From: Bacteriovoracaceae bacterium UBA4096 | GTDB taxonomy: Bacteria; Bdellovibrionota; Bacteriovoracia; Bacteriovoracales; Bacteriovoracaceae | Assembly (NCBI GenBank): GCA_002381945.1 | Contig: DFXY01000004.1 | Location: forward strand, 19,719 to 83,718 | Reading direction: 5' to 3' | Length of the DNA stretch: 64,000 nucleotides | Shown here: positions 8,884 through 17,654 of the stretch, one piece after another | How the letters are laid out: each line of letters opens with the position of its first letter | How positions within the stretch are numbered: the first letter of the stretch is position 1 | Program-made: the position numbers and the translations under genes | The notes under the pieces: generated by a model | Told to the model about the DNA's origin: nothing | What the model saw: the letters and a program-made list of their open reading frames with translations, nothing else | Databases searched by the model: none

Positions 8884-9236
8884 TCACAGCTCCTGAAAAC
8901 ATAAACCGCATAAGCATTATAAGTAATGGCAAGAAAACTAAGGCTGGAAATTAAAAGCTGAGTCAGACCTAAGAAACGTTCTCTTCCTTCCAGGGAATCT
9001 TTATGATGGGCGTGAGTAGTGCTACTTCTATGTTTGCGATAACCAAGAAAAATTTGCAATGTCACAATACCTAAAGCGATAACAGTATAAATGGCCGTTA
9101 GATGTCTTACCTTGAGAAGATCTGTCCCCGGAAATTTAGCACACCAAATTGCCGCAGTAATATAAGCCGCAGTAAAATGCAGTGACCATATCACTGGTGA
9201 GAGGGCCAATAACCATAATGAATGTCTTGTTGTCAT
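8880..9236 (-). CDS. Small membrane protein of the oxidase operon
   Basis: Protein of 118 aa with three to four hydrophobic segments (MTTRHSLWLLALSPVIWSLH..., HLTAIYTVIALGIVTLQIFL, LGLTQLLISSLSFLAITYNA). No catalytic motif is recognised. Small membrane proteins of this size commonly sit beside caa3/cbb3 oxidase genes. It starts two bases after the subunit I-III gene ends and overlaps ctaG by four bases, so co-translation is likely and a structural or assembly role is the natural inference. Confidence 0.7.
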   Translation of the reverse strand: MTTRHSLWLLALSPVIWSLHFTAAYITAAIWCAKFPGTDLLKVRHLTAIYTVIALGIVTLQIFLGYRKHRSSTTHAHHKDSLEGRERFLGLTQLLISSLSFLAITYNAYAVYVFRSCE

Positions 9237-9237
9237 C

Positions 9238-11748
9238 TCACCTTCCTATTGCCGGAAAACCGGAAATAACCAGTGCAGTGATCACTCCCGTTACGGCCAT
9301 GAAGCATGCATAAAGAGAAACATTCGTTATGTCAGCATCATAGCGCGCTGTCATTCTTCCTGCCATTCTCCTTGCAAGACAATACAATTGCATTAGCGAT
9401 CCAAGGACAGCATGTAAGGCCGTCCAAATAACGAGTACCCAGACAATGGCCTGATAAACATGCACCGTTGGATCCATCTTATGAACCCATGGGCCTGCCA
9501 GAAAAGCTATCCCTCCCGCTAACGACATTAAGCTCGCAACCAGTAAACATGCATAAAATCGTTTGGTCTTATTTTTCCGGTTCCACTGCCAGGATAACTT
9601 AGTCAGTATCCATGAGAATAAGAGCAGGCCAGCTCCTGTCACTGGCCAGAAAAATTCCGGTCCGGCAACCTGGGGAGGGAAGTTTTCTTGAACAGTCCAA
9701 TAGAAGAAATATCCAAATATTAAAGAAATGAAGGCCGTCATGTCTGCCAGCATGGTTATAAACATGGCCCACCATCCGGCGGCCAGCGGTCCGGATTTAT
9801 AAATAGGAAGGCTCACTCCCATTCCTACATTTTTCTCATCTTTTTCCGGGATCCAGGCAGTTCCAGTCCACAACCAGTAAACAATAAATACAACGGCCAG
9901 TACCCCGGAAATAATAGTGGGAATCCACCAGTGATAAGTGGCAAAAATAAAAAACCCTCCGGAAAATAAGGCCGCCAGATGGGTAACGAAAGTCGGACCG
10001 GGAACCCTCATGCATTGGATGGGATGAGCGTCCAGGGTACTGGTGATTAATGTTTCCCGCATTTCTTCCTGTGCATCTGGAAGATAAAAATTTCCGTGAT
10101 CAATATCGTGTATAAAATTTGGCTGATCCCAAAGTGGATAACGAGTCTTAATGAGAGGAATTGAACGAACACCCCACATACGGTCAGGAATCTTCATCGC
10201 CCATTCCATCGTGCCAGCTCCCCAAGGATTTCTTTCTGAATAAGGCTGCTTGGACTTGGGCCTTAAAATATCCCAAAGTAAAACCAGAAAACCTGCTCCC
10301 AAAATAAAGGCCCCGATAGTTGAGATGAGATTTAATCCCCCTATTCCCATTTCCGCTGGATAGGTATACACACGCCGGGGCATTCCTAAGAGGCCACTGG
10401 CATGCATTGGGAAAAAGGTGACATTAAACCCAATAATCACAAGCCAGAAACAAAGCCTGCCAAGACGTTCTGAAAGTTTTTTGCCACTAACAATAGGAGC
10501 ATAATAATAAATGCCTGCCAGAATCGGAAATACACTTCCACCAATCAATACATAATGAAGGTGTCCGACTACAAAGAAAGTGTCATGCGCCTGAAAATCA
10601 AAAGGAGCAATCGCCACCATCACTCCGGTTAATCCTCCAATAACAAAAGTCGCCATGCCACCCAGTGCAAATAACATAGGAACTGATTTTATAAAATGCC
10701 CAGTCAGAAGTGTCGCGAGAAAACAAAAAAGTTGGACACCTGTTGGAATAGCGACCGCCTGAGAAGCGGCAGAAAAAATTCCGAGTGAAACACCAGGAAG
10801 TCCCGTCGTAAACATATGGTGAACCCATAATCCAAAACTTAAAAAGCCTGTCCCAACAGCAGATAACACAACCCAACTATGGCCTACAAGATGGACACGG
10901 GAAAAAGTAGGAATGATCGTGGCCAGAAGGGCTATGGATGGTAAGAAGATGATATAGACTTCCGGGTGACCGAAGATCCAGAACAAATGCTGCCATAAGA
11001 GTGGATTACCTCCTCGCCTTTCATCAAAAAAAGGCCAGTCAAAAGCACGCTCCATCTCAAGTAAGATATCACCCGCAATAAGGGGGGGAAAAGCAAATAA
11101 GATCATGATGGCAACAACCAAAATATACCACGCATAAATAGGCATAAGATTAATTCTCATACCAGGTGGCCTGCATTTTAAAATGCCTACAATAAGCTCC
11201 ACTGCAGCGGCAATTGATGCAATTTCAATGAAAGTTAAACCTAAAAGCCAGATATCCGCCCCAACACCAGGTTGATAACTTGACGTGAGTGGCGGATACA
11301 TAAACCATCCACCTTTAGGAGCTGCCCCAAAAAAAAGCGAACCACAGACAAAAATCCCACCCAGAAGAAAACACCAATAGCCATAGGCAGACAAGCGAGG
11401 AAACGGAAGATCCCTTGCTCCCAGCATCTGAGGTAATAAGAGGATGGAAATGGCCTCAAAAATGGGAATGGCAAAAAGGAACATCATCACTGTTCCATGC
11501 ATGGTGAAGATTTGATTATACTGATCGGCCGTCAAAAAATCATTATCAGGAACTGCTAATTGAACGCGGATCAAGAGCGCTAAAACACCTGCAAAGAAAA
11601 AAAATCCAAGGGATGTAAGTGTATACCACATACCTACTTCTGAATTGTTGACCTCAGACCAATACCTCCAACCTTCAGGAACTTTCCAGGCCTTAAGAAG
11701 CCTTCTCTCCTGTCCTTCCCGAACTTCATCGATATCTTCTTCTTTCAT
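9238..11748 (-). CDS. ctaD: Cytochrome c oxidase subunit I-III fusion
   Basis: Heme-copper oxidase polypeptide of 836 aa joining subunit I (about 1-540) and subunit III (about 580-836). Subunit I carries all metal ligands: heme a H84 (TMHGTVM) and H398, CuB H261, H310 and H311 (GHPEVYI, VHHMF), heme a3 H396 (VGHLH), and the H261-Y265 cross-link pair. E263 in GHPEVYI marks an A1-type D-channel glutamate. The second half has the subunit III helices (MFITMLADMTAFISLIFGYF, TALHAVLGSLMQLYC). The frame is continuous through the joint, so this is a true fusion as in Thermus-type caa3 enzymes. It overlaps ctaC upstream by four bases. Confidence 0.95.
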   Translation of the reverse strand: MKEEDIDEVREGQERRLLKAWKVPEGWRYWSEVNNSEVGMWYTLTSLGFFFFAGVLALLIRVQLAVPDNDFLTADQYNQIFTMHGTVMMFLFAIPIFEAISILLLPQMLGARDLPFPRLSAYGYWCFLLGGIFVCGSLFFGAAPKGGWFMYPPLTSSYQPGVGADIWLLGLTFIEIASIAAAVELIVGILKCRPPGMRINLMPIYAWYILVVAIMILFAFPPLIAGDILLEMERAFDWPFFDERRGGNPLLWQHLFWIFGHPEVYIIFLPSIALLATIIPTFSRVHLVGHSWVVLSAVGTGFLSFGLWVHHMFTTGLPGVSLGIFSAASQAVAIPTGVQLFCFLATLLTGHFIKSVPMLFALGGMATFVIGGLTGVMVAIAPFDFQAHDTFFVVGHLHYVLIGGSVFPILAGIYYYAPIVSGKKLSERLGRLCFWLVIIGFNVTFFPMHASGLLGMPRRVYTYPAEMGIGGLNLISTIGAFILGAGFLVLLWDILRPKSKQPYSERNPWGAGTMEWAMKIPDRMWGVRSIPLIKTRYPLWDQPNFIHDIDHGNFYLPDAQEEMRETLITSTLDAHPIQCMRVPGPTFVTHLAALFSGGFFIFATYHWWIPTIISGVLAVVFIVYWLWTGTAWIPEKDEKNVGMGVSLPIYKSGPLAAGWWAMFITMLADMTAFISLIFGYFFYWTVQENFPPQVAGPEFFWPVTGAGLLLFSWILTKLSWQWNRKNKTKRFYACLLVASLMSLAGGIAFLAGPWVHKMDPTVHVYQAIVWVLVIWTALHAVLGSLMQLYCLARRMAGRMTARYDADITNVSLYACFMAVTGVITALVISGFPAIGR

Positions 11749-12713
11749 TTTAATCCTTCAAGCCATTTTGCTAAGGCCTTTCGCTCTTCTATGGGAAGTC
11801 TTTTAAAGGAAGGCATCTTGGCTTCGGGTTTAATTAAATCAACATCATCAATCCAGCGATGTATTTGATTTGCATCGTTATTGAGAATGCCGGCCCCGAT
11901 TCTTCTTCGGCTTCCAACATGAGTAAGATCTGGTCCAATTTTTCCCAGAGAACTTATTCCTCTTACGCTATGACAGGAAATGCATCCATTTGAGACAAAG
12001 GCAACTTCACCAGGAGAACCAGTTCTCTTCACAGAGCGTTCTTGCTTTTTTAACCATTCATCAAAAACTTTTCTTTCGACAACTTTCACATCCAGTCGCA
12101 TCAGGGCGTGTGAAGTACCGCAAAATTCAGCACAAGATCCCAGATAATGTCCGGTTTTAGTCGGCGTAAAACTTAAATGATTCGTTTGACCTGGAATCAT
12201 ATCAATTTTGCCGGCCAGGGAAGGAACCCAGAATGAATGAATGACATCTTCACTCGATAGAAGGAACTGCACAGGCTCATTTACCGGCAACCAGATTTCA
12301 TTGGCGACTTCAATTTCTTGATCATTAGCAAGTGGATACTTGACCCTCCACCACCATTGCAGTCCGCTGACTTTTACTACAACGCTTCCTTTGGGGGCCA
12401 TTTTTACAAGATCAGGTAATGGAGCAAGGCTGAAATAGATAGAAATGGTTATGATGATAACAGGAAAAATCACCCCACCACCAATGACAAACAGCCTCGT
12501 TTTTTTTAAATCATGAGGACCAGGTTTCACTAAAATGGCATAAAGCTCCAATGCCACAAATAGCAACCATATCGCTAAACCTGCTCCACATAACCACCAA
12601 AACATGCTCGAGATTGTTCGGGCAGCACTCCCCGCGGGCCCAAGCGCCGAATAGGGTCCCTGGCAGGAAATAAGCAGAAACAAAAACAGATATTCCGCTT
12701 TAAGTTGCTTCAT
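11745..12713 (-). CDS. ctaC: Cytochrome c oxidase subunit II, lipoprotein with cytochrome c domain
   Basis: Subunit II of the caa3 oxidase. It has a lipobox-like LLISC near the N-terminus, two membrane helices, the WWW aromatic electron-entry patch (SGLQWWWRV), the CuA site (H in VIHSFWVP, then CAEFCGTSHALM) and a fused C-terminal cytochrome c with CISCH, GPDLTHVG and a late Met (KMPSFKR) as sixth ligand. The fused heme lets it take electrons directly from soluble donors. The frame opens at GTG 12725, but the ATG at 12713 has GGTGG about 9 bases upstream and gives a better signal peptide (322 aa). First gene of the operon. Confidence 0.93.
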   Translation of the reverse strand: MKQLKAEYLFLFLLISCQGPYSALGPAGSAARTISSMFWWLCGAGLAIWLLFVALELYAILVKPGPHDLKKTRLFVIGGGVIFPVIIITISIYFSLAPLPDLVKMAPKGSVVVKVSGLQWWWRVKYPLANDQEIEVANEIWLPVNEPVQFLLSSEDVIHSFWVPSLAGKIDMIPGQTNHLSFTPTKTGHYLGSCAEFCGTSHALMRLDVKVVERKVFDEWLKKQERSVKRTGSPGEVAFVSNGCISCHSVRGISSLGKIGPDLTHVGSRRRIGAGILNNDANQIHRWIDDVDLIKPEAKMPSFKRLPIEERKALAKWLEGLK

Positions 12714-12806
12714 TCTTTTATCCACCCGCAGAAAGTTTTATTACGACTGAATGATTTTGGGTCCTCTATTCTTTCTCAATTTTTATTCCGAGGTGCTCAA
12801 AAAGAA

Positions 12807-13082
12807 TTATAGAAGCGGATCTTTTAATTCAGTATAACTCACAACATCCTCAACACCGTCTATTCCTTCAACCAGAGACTTAATGGTGGCGCGTGTTTGT
12901 TCACTCTCAACTGAGCCGGTTAAAAAAACAAAACAATCTTTCACTGTGATTTCCACGTGAGATGAATCAATCTCAACGTGCTTATCTAGTTGTTCAAGAA
13001 TAAAACGCTTCAGGTTCCGGTCAGAAAGCGAGTTATTCTCTGCTGGTGCGTCATCTAAAGGTCCTTGATGGCCAGGACTCAT
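12807..13082 (-). CDS. BON-domain protein
   Basis: Small protein of 91 aa carrying a single BON domain (about 22-91): LDKHVEIDSSHVEITVKDCF, the VFLTGSVES turn and a GVEDVVSY end. BON domains bind phospholipid or act as periplasmic structural modules. No signal peptide is visible, which is unusual for OsmY-like proteins, so location is uncertain. GGAGGTGAA lies before the ATG, a strong ribosome site. It may share a promoter region with the divergent histidine kinase. A second BON protein is encoded at 52238-52708. Confidence 0.82.
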   Translation of the reverse strand: MSPGHQGPLDDAPAENNSLSDRNLKRFILEQLDKHVEIDSSHVEITVKDCFVFLTGSVESEQTRATIKSLVEGIDGVEDVVSYTELKDPLL

Positions 13083-13217
13083 GATTCACCTCCTGTTACA
13101 TTGTTTTCAGCAGGAACAGTGCCAAGTTAAAAAATTAAGGGCATATGCCGTGACAAATCAAACTGAACTATAGAAGAATAAATTGGTTCACTAATTGTAA
13201 TGTAAAGAAACAAGTTC

Positions 13218-15089
13218 ATGAAAGTACTGTTTGTTGTAACTGCTGGCCTCCTATTCTGCCTGCTCTCCGGGGCCTGGGCACAAACAACTATAAAACCAGA
13301 AATCCTTGTTCTGCATTCTTATTCACACGGATATGCCTGGACGGCCTCAGAAATGAAAGGCATTCAAGAAACATTTGAGAAAAAATATCCTGACCTTGAG
13401 GTCGCAGTTGAGTACATGGATTGGAAGAATTATCCAGAAGCTGAAAACCTTCAAGTTTTCCTGACTCTTCTACGCTATAAGTATCAAAAGAGGTCATTTG
13501 ATATTGTCATTACAACTGATAACGTGGCCTTTGACTTTGCTCGTACTTACAGGGAAGAGCTTTTTCCAAAATCCTACCTGGTTTTTGCAGGTGTTAATAA
13601 CTTTCAAGAATCAATGGTGGCCGGTCAACCACGCATCTCAGGTGTAGTGGAAGCAGTCGATTATGTTCGCACAATTGATTCCATGTTAGAGCTGCATCCA
13701 GAAACCAAACGGATAACAGTGGTTCTTGATTCAACAGAAATAAGTCTGGAACTTCTAAAGGAACTGCAAACTCTATTCCCTCGCTGGAAAGAGAAAGTGC
13801 AATTTAAAGTTTTGCATAATCTCCCAATAGAAGAAGTTCAAAAAGAAGTTTCCCTGCTGGGAGAAGGAGATCTACTTCTCAATACGAATTTCATAAATGA
13901 TGCTAAAGGCAAGAATTTTAGTCAACGACAAGCGATTAGGTTCATCAACAAATACTCAAGAGTTCCGGCCTATGGTCTGTGGGAAATTCAACTTGGATTT
14001 GGTATTGTGGGAGGATGGCTTTTGGATGGGCGCATGCAAGGGCAAGTGGCAGCAGAGCTCGCGATCAGGGCATTTAATGGGGAAAATCCCCCGGTCGTTA
14101 AGGTCAGTCCATCACGCTTTGTCTTGGACTACAATCAGTTAAGTCGCTTTAATATCCCAACAGAGAGGATCCCTCCTCAGGCAGAGCTCATCAATTATCC
14201 AGAAAGCATCTTTACCAAACACCGCTCGGAAATTATATCTACACTGATTATTGTCTTAGTTCTGATTCTTTTGAATATTGTTTTGATTATCAATATTCGT
14301 AAAAGACACCGAGCTGAGGTCGAAAGAGATAGTCTATTAATCGAAGAGAAAAAAGCACGCCAAGCGGCCGAAGAAGCAGTAAGGGCACGTGAAACTTTTA
14401 TTGCACTAGCTGCTCATGAATTAAGAACACCCCTGACGGTTTTAATACTGCAACTTCAACTTTTGCTCCGGGCCGCTCGAGGACAGACAAAAAAACCATC
14501 GAATCAAGAAGAGACAATAAAATCCTTCCTGAGCGCTGACTCCCAGGCGAAAAGACTACAATCCTTAATTGAAGATTTACTCTATATTGCCCATGAGAAT
14601 AAAGCGAATGTTCAATTAGAATTACAAAACACCGATCTAGTCGAAATCGTAAAAAATGTAAGTGAAGGCCTGGGTAGCATGATTCAAAGTAGTGGCTCAA
14701 AATTAGAGTTGCATCTGGCAGACAAGTGTCAAGGCCTATGGGACAACAAGAAACTGGAAAAGCTTGTCACTAATCTCTTAACTAATGCCCTTAAGTTCGG
14801 TGCACATAAGCCGATTGAACTATCGGTGAGCTGTCAGGAGCAGGGAGCGAGCTTGATAATAAAAGATCAAGGTATTGGTATTTTCAGCAAAGATCAGGAA
14901 CGCATATTTGAGAAATTCGGGAGGGCAGTTTCAGAGTACAATTTTGGCGGTTTTGGTCTTGGCCTGTATATTTCCCAACTCATTGTAGAAGCTCATCACG
15001 GAAGTATCAAAGTTGAAAGCGAACCTGGTCGAGGTTCAGTCTTTAGTGTGTATCTTCCCTACACTCCTCCCCCTCAAATTGAATCGTAG
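13218..15089 (+). CDS. Sensor histidine kinase with periplasmic ABC-type solute-binding domain
   Basis: Protein of 623 aa: signal peptide (about 1-21), a periplasmic domain of about 310 residues resembling ABC_sub_bind proteins (ILVLHSYSHGYAWTASEMKG, ITTDNVAFDFA, VFAGVNNF), a membrane helix at about 335-358, a short coiled coil, then HisKA with H400 in AAHELRTPLTV and HATPase_c with NLLTNALKFG, DQGIGIFSKD and GGFGLGLYIS. It should sense a ligand or a binding partner outside and phosphorylate a response regulator. No regulator is encoded next to it. The 3' end overlaps the convergent CDF gene by 47 bases. Confidence 0.88.
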   Translation: MKVLFVVTAGLLFCLLSGAWAQTTIKPEILVLHSYSHGYAWTASEMKGIQETFEKKYPDLEVAVEYMDWKNYPEAENLQVFLTLLRYKYQKRSFDIVITTDNVAFDFARTYREELFPKSYLVFAGVNNFQESMVAGQPRISGVVEAVDYVRTIDSMLELHPETKRITVVLDSTEISLELLKELQTLFPRWKEKVQFKVLHNLPIEEVQKEVSLLGEGDLLLNTNFINDAKGKNFSQRQAIRFINKYSRVPAYGLWEIQLGFGIVGGWLLDGRMQGQVAAELAIRAFNGENPPVVKVSPSRFVLDYNQLSRFNIPTERIPPQAELINYPESIFTKHRSEIISTLIIVLVLILLNIVLIINIRKRHRAEVERDSLLIEEKKARQAAEEAVRARETFIALAAHELRTPLTVLILQLQLLLRAARGQTKKPSNQEETIKSFLSADSQAKRLQSLIEDLLYIAHENKANVQLELQNTDLVEIVKNVSEGLGSMIQSSGSKLELHLADKCQGLWDNKKLEKLVTNLLTNALKFGAHKPIELSVSCQEQGASLIIKDQGIGIFSKDQERIFEKFGRAVSEYNFGGFGLGLYISQLIVEAHHGSIKVESEPGRGSVFSVYLPYTPPPQIES

Positions 15090-15936
15090 AATAAAGAACG
15101 TTCTCCTGCCTGAGAAACTTTTCGATTTCCTTTCGGATAAAATCAAGCTGTCCCATGGTAGTATCCATTGACACTCGTACATGAAGAGTCAAATAAAATT
15201 TCGATTCATCAATGGACCATCCACGCACCAGATGTACATCTTGAACACAATCATAGCTTAATATTTTTTCTTTAATTCGATTCTTTTCAAGACCAATGGG
15301 AAACTTCTGAAGCAGTATGGAACCGATACTAATGAAGTTCTTATACACACCTCTTATAACTATTAGCGAAATTAAAATTGAAAGAATTGAATCAAGAATA
15401 TACCAGGGTTGAAACATCAGTACGATGCTAACAACTAACACCGCTACCCATCCTAAAATATCTTCCAGAAGATGGAGCATGATCATCTTGCTATTGAGAC
15501 TACCACTTTTCTTTAATTTGAATGCGGCAAGTCCGTTAACTCCGATTCCCAACAAGGCAAAAACGACCATTCCCGAGGCCACAATCGGCTCGGGTTGATA
15601 TATCCGCCCAACGGCTTCATAAATTACGTAACCAGTTCCACCCAATAGAACCAGGCCATTAATCAAGGCGGCCAGGACTGAGAATCTTCGATAACCAAAG
15701 GTAAAAATTTCATCTTCTTCTTTATGACTCATCTTTTCAGCGAAAAATGAAAAAAGAAGTGTCAGGCTATCCCCTAGATCATGAATGGCATCAGACTTGA
15801 TGGCCGTACTATTTGTGTAATGACCGCCAATAAACTCAATAACAGCAAACCCTGCATTTAAAAAGAAAGCAGACAAGATGGCAGAGTCGCTCTGCGATTT
15901 AACCTCGTGAGCATGGTGATGATGATGAGCTCCCAT
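15043..15936 (-). CDS. Cation diffusion facilitator (Zn/Cd-type exporter)
   Basis: Inner-membrane metal/proton antiporter of 297 aa with about six membrane helices and a C-terminal cytoplasmic domain. It starts MGAHHHHHAHEV, a histidine-rich metal-binding N-terminus. The two transport-site HxxxD motifs are intact: SDAIHDLGDS in TM2 and HLLED in TM5, a pattern typical of zinc/cadmium transporters. The C-terminal half carries an acidic QFEGEECRED end. Substrate is inferred from the motifs. It overlaps the convergent kinase gene at the 3' end and is followed upstream by two small genes in the same direction. Confidence 0.9.
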   Translation of the reverse strand: MGAHHHHHAHEVKSQSDSAILSAFFLNAGFAVIEFIGGHYTNSTAIKSDAIHDLGDSLTLLFSFFAEKMSHKEEDEIFTFGYRRFSVLAALINGLVLLGGTGYVIYEAVGRIYQPEPIVASGMVVFALLGIGVNGLAAFKLKKSGSLNSKMIMLHLLEDILGWVAVLVVSIVLMFQPWYILDSILSILISLIVIRGVYKNFISIGSILLQKFPIGLEKNRIKEKILSYDCVQDVHLVRGWSIDESKFYLTLHVRVSMDTTMGQLDFIRKEIEKFLRQENVLYSTIQFEGEECREDTH

Positions 15937-15948
15937 AAGTGATTCTAC

Positions 15949-16350
15949 TTATCTCCAGTCTTCCAACTGGCAAACCTTTCCTGAAGACCAACAACGATCT
16001 TCAAGACAAAATTGTCTTTCGACTTTAACACTTGTCCCTTCGAAGACTAAGCTCAAAGTCACCATGCCATTATTTTCAGCGAAGGCCGGTTGAGAAGCAG
16101 AAAAGTAATTATCTTCTGCGATAAAACTCATGGACGGATCAATCAAAAACTTTGCGAGCTTAGGCATCAAAAGTTCTACTAATACCCTGCCACCTGGTCG
16201 GTGATAGAAGTCAATGGAGCATTCCTGGCCAATGTCATTAACTCCAGTGTGATCATAAAGAGGAATATAATTTTTAAGAGCACTAACTGCATTGGCCTGT
16301 GCAAATGAAGAAAGTAACAGGGACAAAAGGATGAGCGGGATCTTATACAT
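15949..16350 (-). CDS. Small secreted protein, function unknown
   Basis: Protein of 133 aa with a signal peptide ending at AQA-NA (MYKIPLILLSLLLSSFAQA). The mature part has four cysteines (one in GQECSIDFY, three near the end in RQFCLEDRCWSSGKVCQLED), so disulfides are likely. No known domain is recognised. It lies 12 bases upstream of the CDF gene and 6 bases downstream of the next small gene, consistent with a small operon. Confidence 0.65.
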   Translation of the reverse strand: MYKIPLILLSLLLSSFAQANAVSALKNYIPLYDHTGVNDIGQECSIDFYHRPGGRVLVELLMPKLAKFLIDPSMSFIAEDNYFSASQPAFAENNGMVTLSLVFEGTSVKVERQFCLEDRCWSSGKVCQLEDWR

Positions 16351-16356
16351 AGAATA

Positions 16357-16584
16357 TTATCCTTTTCCGGCCTCAAGTACGTTTTTAAATCTTAAATCTT
16401 TAATCTCAATATAGATTTGATTTGTTCTTTGAGAATTTATGCGCCAATTCTCTCTATCTTCGGGTGTGAGCCCTTTTTTACGGGCAGCGAAGGCCTTATG
16501 CTCCTTCTTTAAAGTGGTAAGTTCTTTTTTAAGAGCTTCCATTTTCTTTTTATCTTCAGGGCCTAGAAACTGACCGTCTTCCAT
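16357..16584 (-). CDS. Short helical protein, function unknown
   Basis: Protein of 75 aa, highly charged and predicted helical (DKKKMEALKKELTTLKKEHK heptads), without signal peptide or cysteines. GGAT lies a few bases before the ATG. Its close spacing (6 bases) to the secreted-protein gene supports a real gene rather than a chance frame. No family recognised. Confidence 0.5.
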   Translation of the reverse strand: MEDGQFLGPEDKKKMEALKKELTTLKKEHKAFAARKKGLTPEDRENWRINSQRTNQIYIEIKDLRFKNVLEAGKG

Positions 16585-16649
16585 ACTTATCCTTTTGGTC
16601 TACTATCTCAATACTTCCATTTATTGGAAAGCTATGAGTCAGCTAACCA

Positions 16650-16666
16650 AGGGGGATTTTCCCCCT
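16650..16666. repeat. G/C hairpin in a divergent intergenic region
   Basis: A 6-bp stem AGGGGG/CCCCCT with loop ATTTT lies in the 193-base gap between divergent genes. Just to its right ATGCTTTA occurs twice (16679-16686 and 16698-16705), one start 19 bases from the other. The repeats could bind a regulator of the gene at 16778; no protein is assigned. Confidence 0.4.
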
Positions 16667-16777
16667 AATACATCTTATATGCTTTATGACAAATATCATG
16701 CTTTAAGAGAGCTTCAATCAGATTTTTAGCATATTCCAGTGGATATATTCAACTCACTTAAATCCAGGGAGGATTAA

Positions 16778-17494
16778 ATGAAACATTTCACAATGGTTTT
16801 CGCAGTGCTCACTTTTTCAGCTTTAATTCACGCCAGTGAACCAAAAGTTATCATTTCACCGGTCAATCACCTGTTTGTACCTAATGGCTTTGATAATAAT
16901 GATAACGTGGAAGTAATCGTAACCGGACAGTTTCCGAGTCCATGTTACATCACTAACAAAGTTGATGTTGTACATAAAAATGACAAAATCCTCATTACTG
17001 TAACAGCTCTCCAAAGAGAAAATGCAAAATCTGATTTATGTGAACCAATGATCATTCCATTTAAAGAAGAAATTACTGTAGGTAACCTGCAGGGTGGGGA
17101 TTACGAAATAATCGTTAACGAAAAATCCCCATATGAACAAAGAGAAAAACTTAATGTTGCAGTTTCAAGTTCTACCAGCGTAGACGATCATCTTTACCCT
17201 ATCGTTGAATACATAGAACTCGGTTTTACAGGTGGTCTAAGTGGGGATGCTGTATTACATGCTAAAGTTCCAAGTGACTGTCTGGTTTTTGATCGAGTCG
17301 ACTATCTCTCAAACAAAAAAGACACTATCTCTATATTACCCATCATGAAAAAAGTTTCATCCGTTTGTAATGAAGGGAATGAAAGAATTCAAATCCCAGT
17401 GAAATTCAAATTACGGTCACTATCAAATAAAGATGTATTGATATATGTAAGATCTATTGAAGGTAAATCTGCTAATACTATCATCAATCGGTAA
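16778..17494 (+). CDS. Secreted protein of unknown function, paralogue B
   Basis: Protein of 238 aa with a signal peptide (about 1-19, ending ALIHA-S). It is homologous to the protein at 6442-7134: NHLFVPNGFDNNDNVEVIV, FPSPCY, GNLQGGDYEIIVN, SSTSVDDHLYP and the YLSNKKDTISILPIMKKVSS segment all have counterparts. It is probably a two-domain beta protein with a few disulfides. Unlike paralogue A it is not followed by a zincin gene. The SD is GGGAGG, 4 bases before the ATG. No function can be assigned. Confidence 0.75.
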   Translation: MKHFTMVFAVLTFSALIHASEPKVIISPVNHLFVPNGFDNNDNVEVIVTGQFPSPCYITNKVDVVHKNDKILITVTALQRENAKSDLCEPMIIPFKEEITVGNLQGGDYEIIVNEKSPYEQREKLNVAVSSSTSVDDHLYPIVEYIELGFTGGLSGDAVLHAKVPSDCLVFDRVDYLSNKKDTISILPIMKKVSSVCNEGNERIQIPVKFKLRSLSNKDVLIYVRSIEGKSANTIINR

Positions 17495-17502
17495 TTCCAT
17501 CC

Positions 17503-17521
17503 GGCCGGACTAGTTCCGGCC
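17503..17521 (+). terminator. Hairpin after paralogue B
   Basis: A GC-rich 7-bp stem GGCCGGA/TCCGGCC with a five-base loop, 8 bases after the stop, followed by a weak T-run (CCCATTTTAAT). Reasonable intrinsic terminator. Confidence 0.55.
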
Positions 17522-17654
17522 AGTCCCATTTTAATCCTTATGACTACAATCATAAAACATCCTTTCACCAATCAGATTTTTATTATTTCTCTTTAAGTAA
17601 AATAAACTCAATCAGATTCATAAAATAATTTATCAGTTGATAAAAGGGGAATTT

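Noticed and set aside
9238..11748. Frameshift or assembly joint between ctaD and ctaE
   Set aside because: The frame is continuous and the linker is sensible; I-III fusions are known in caa3 oxidases.
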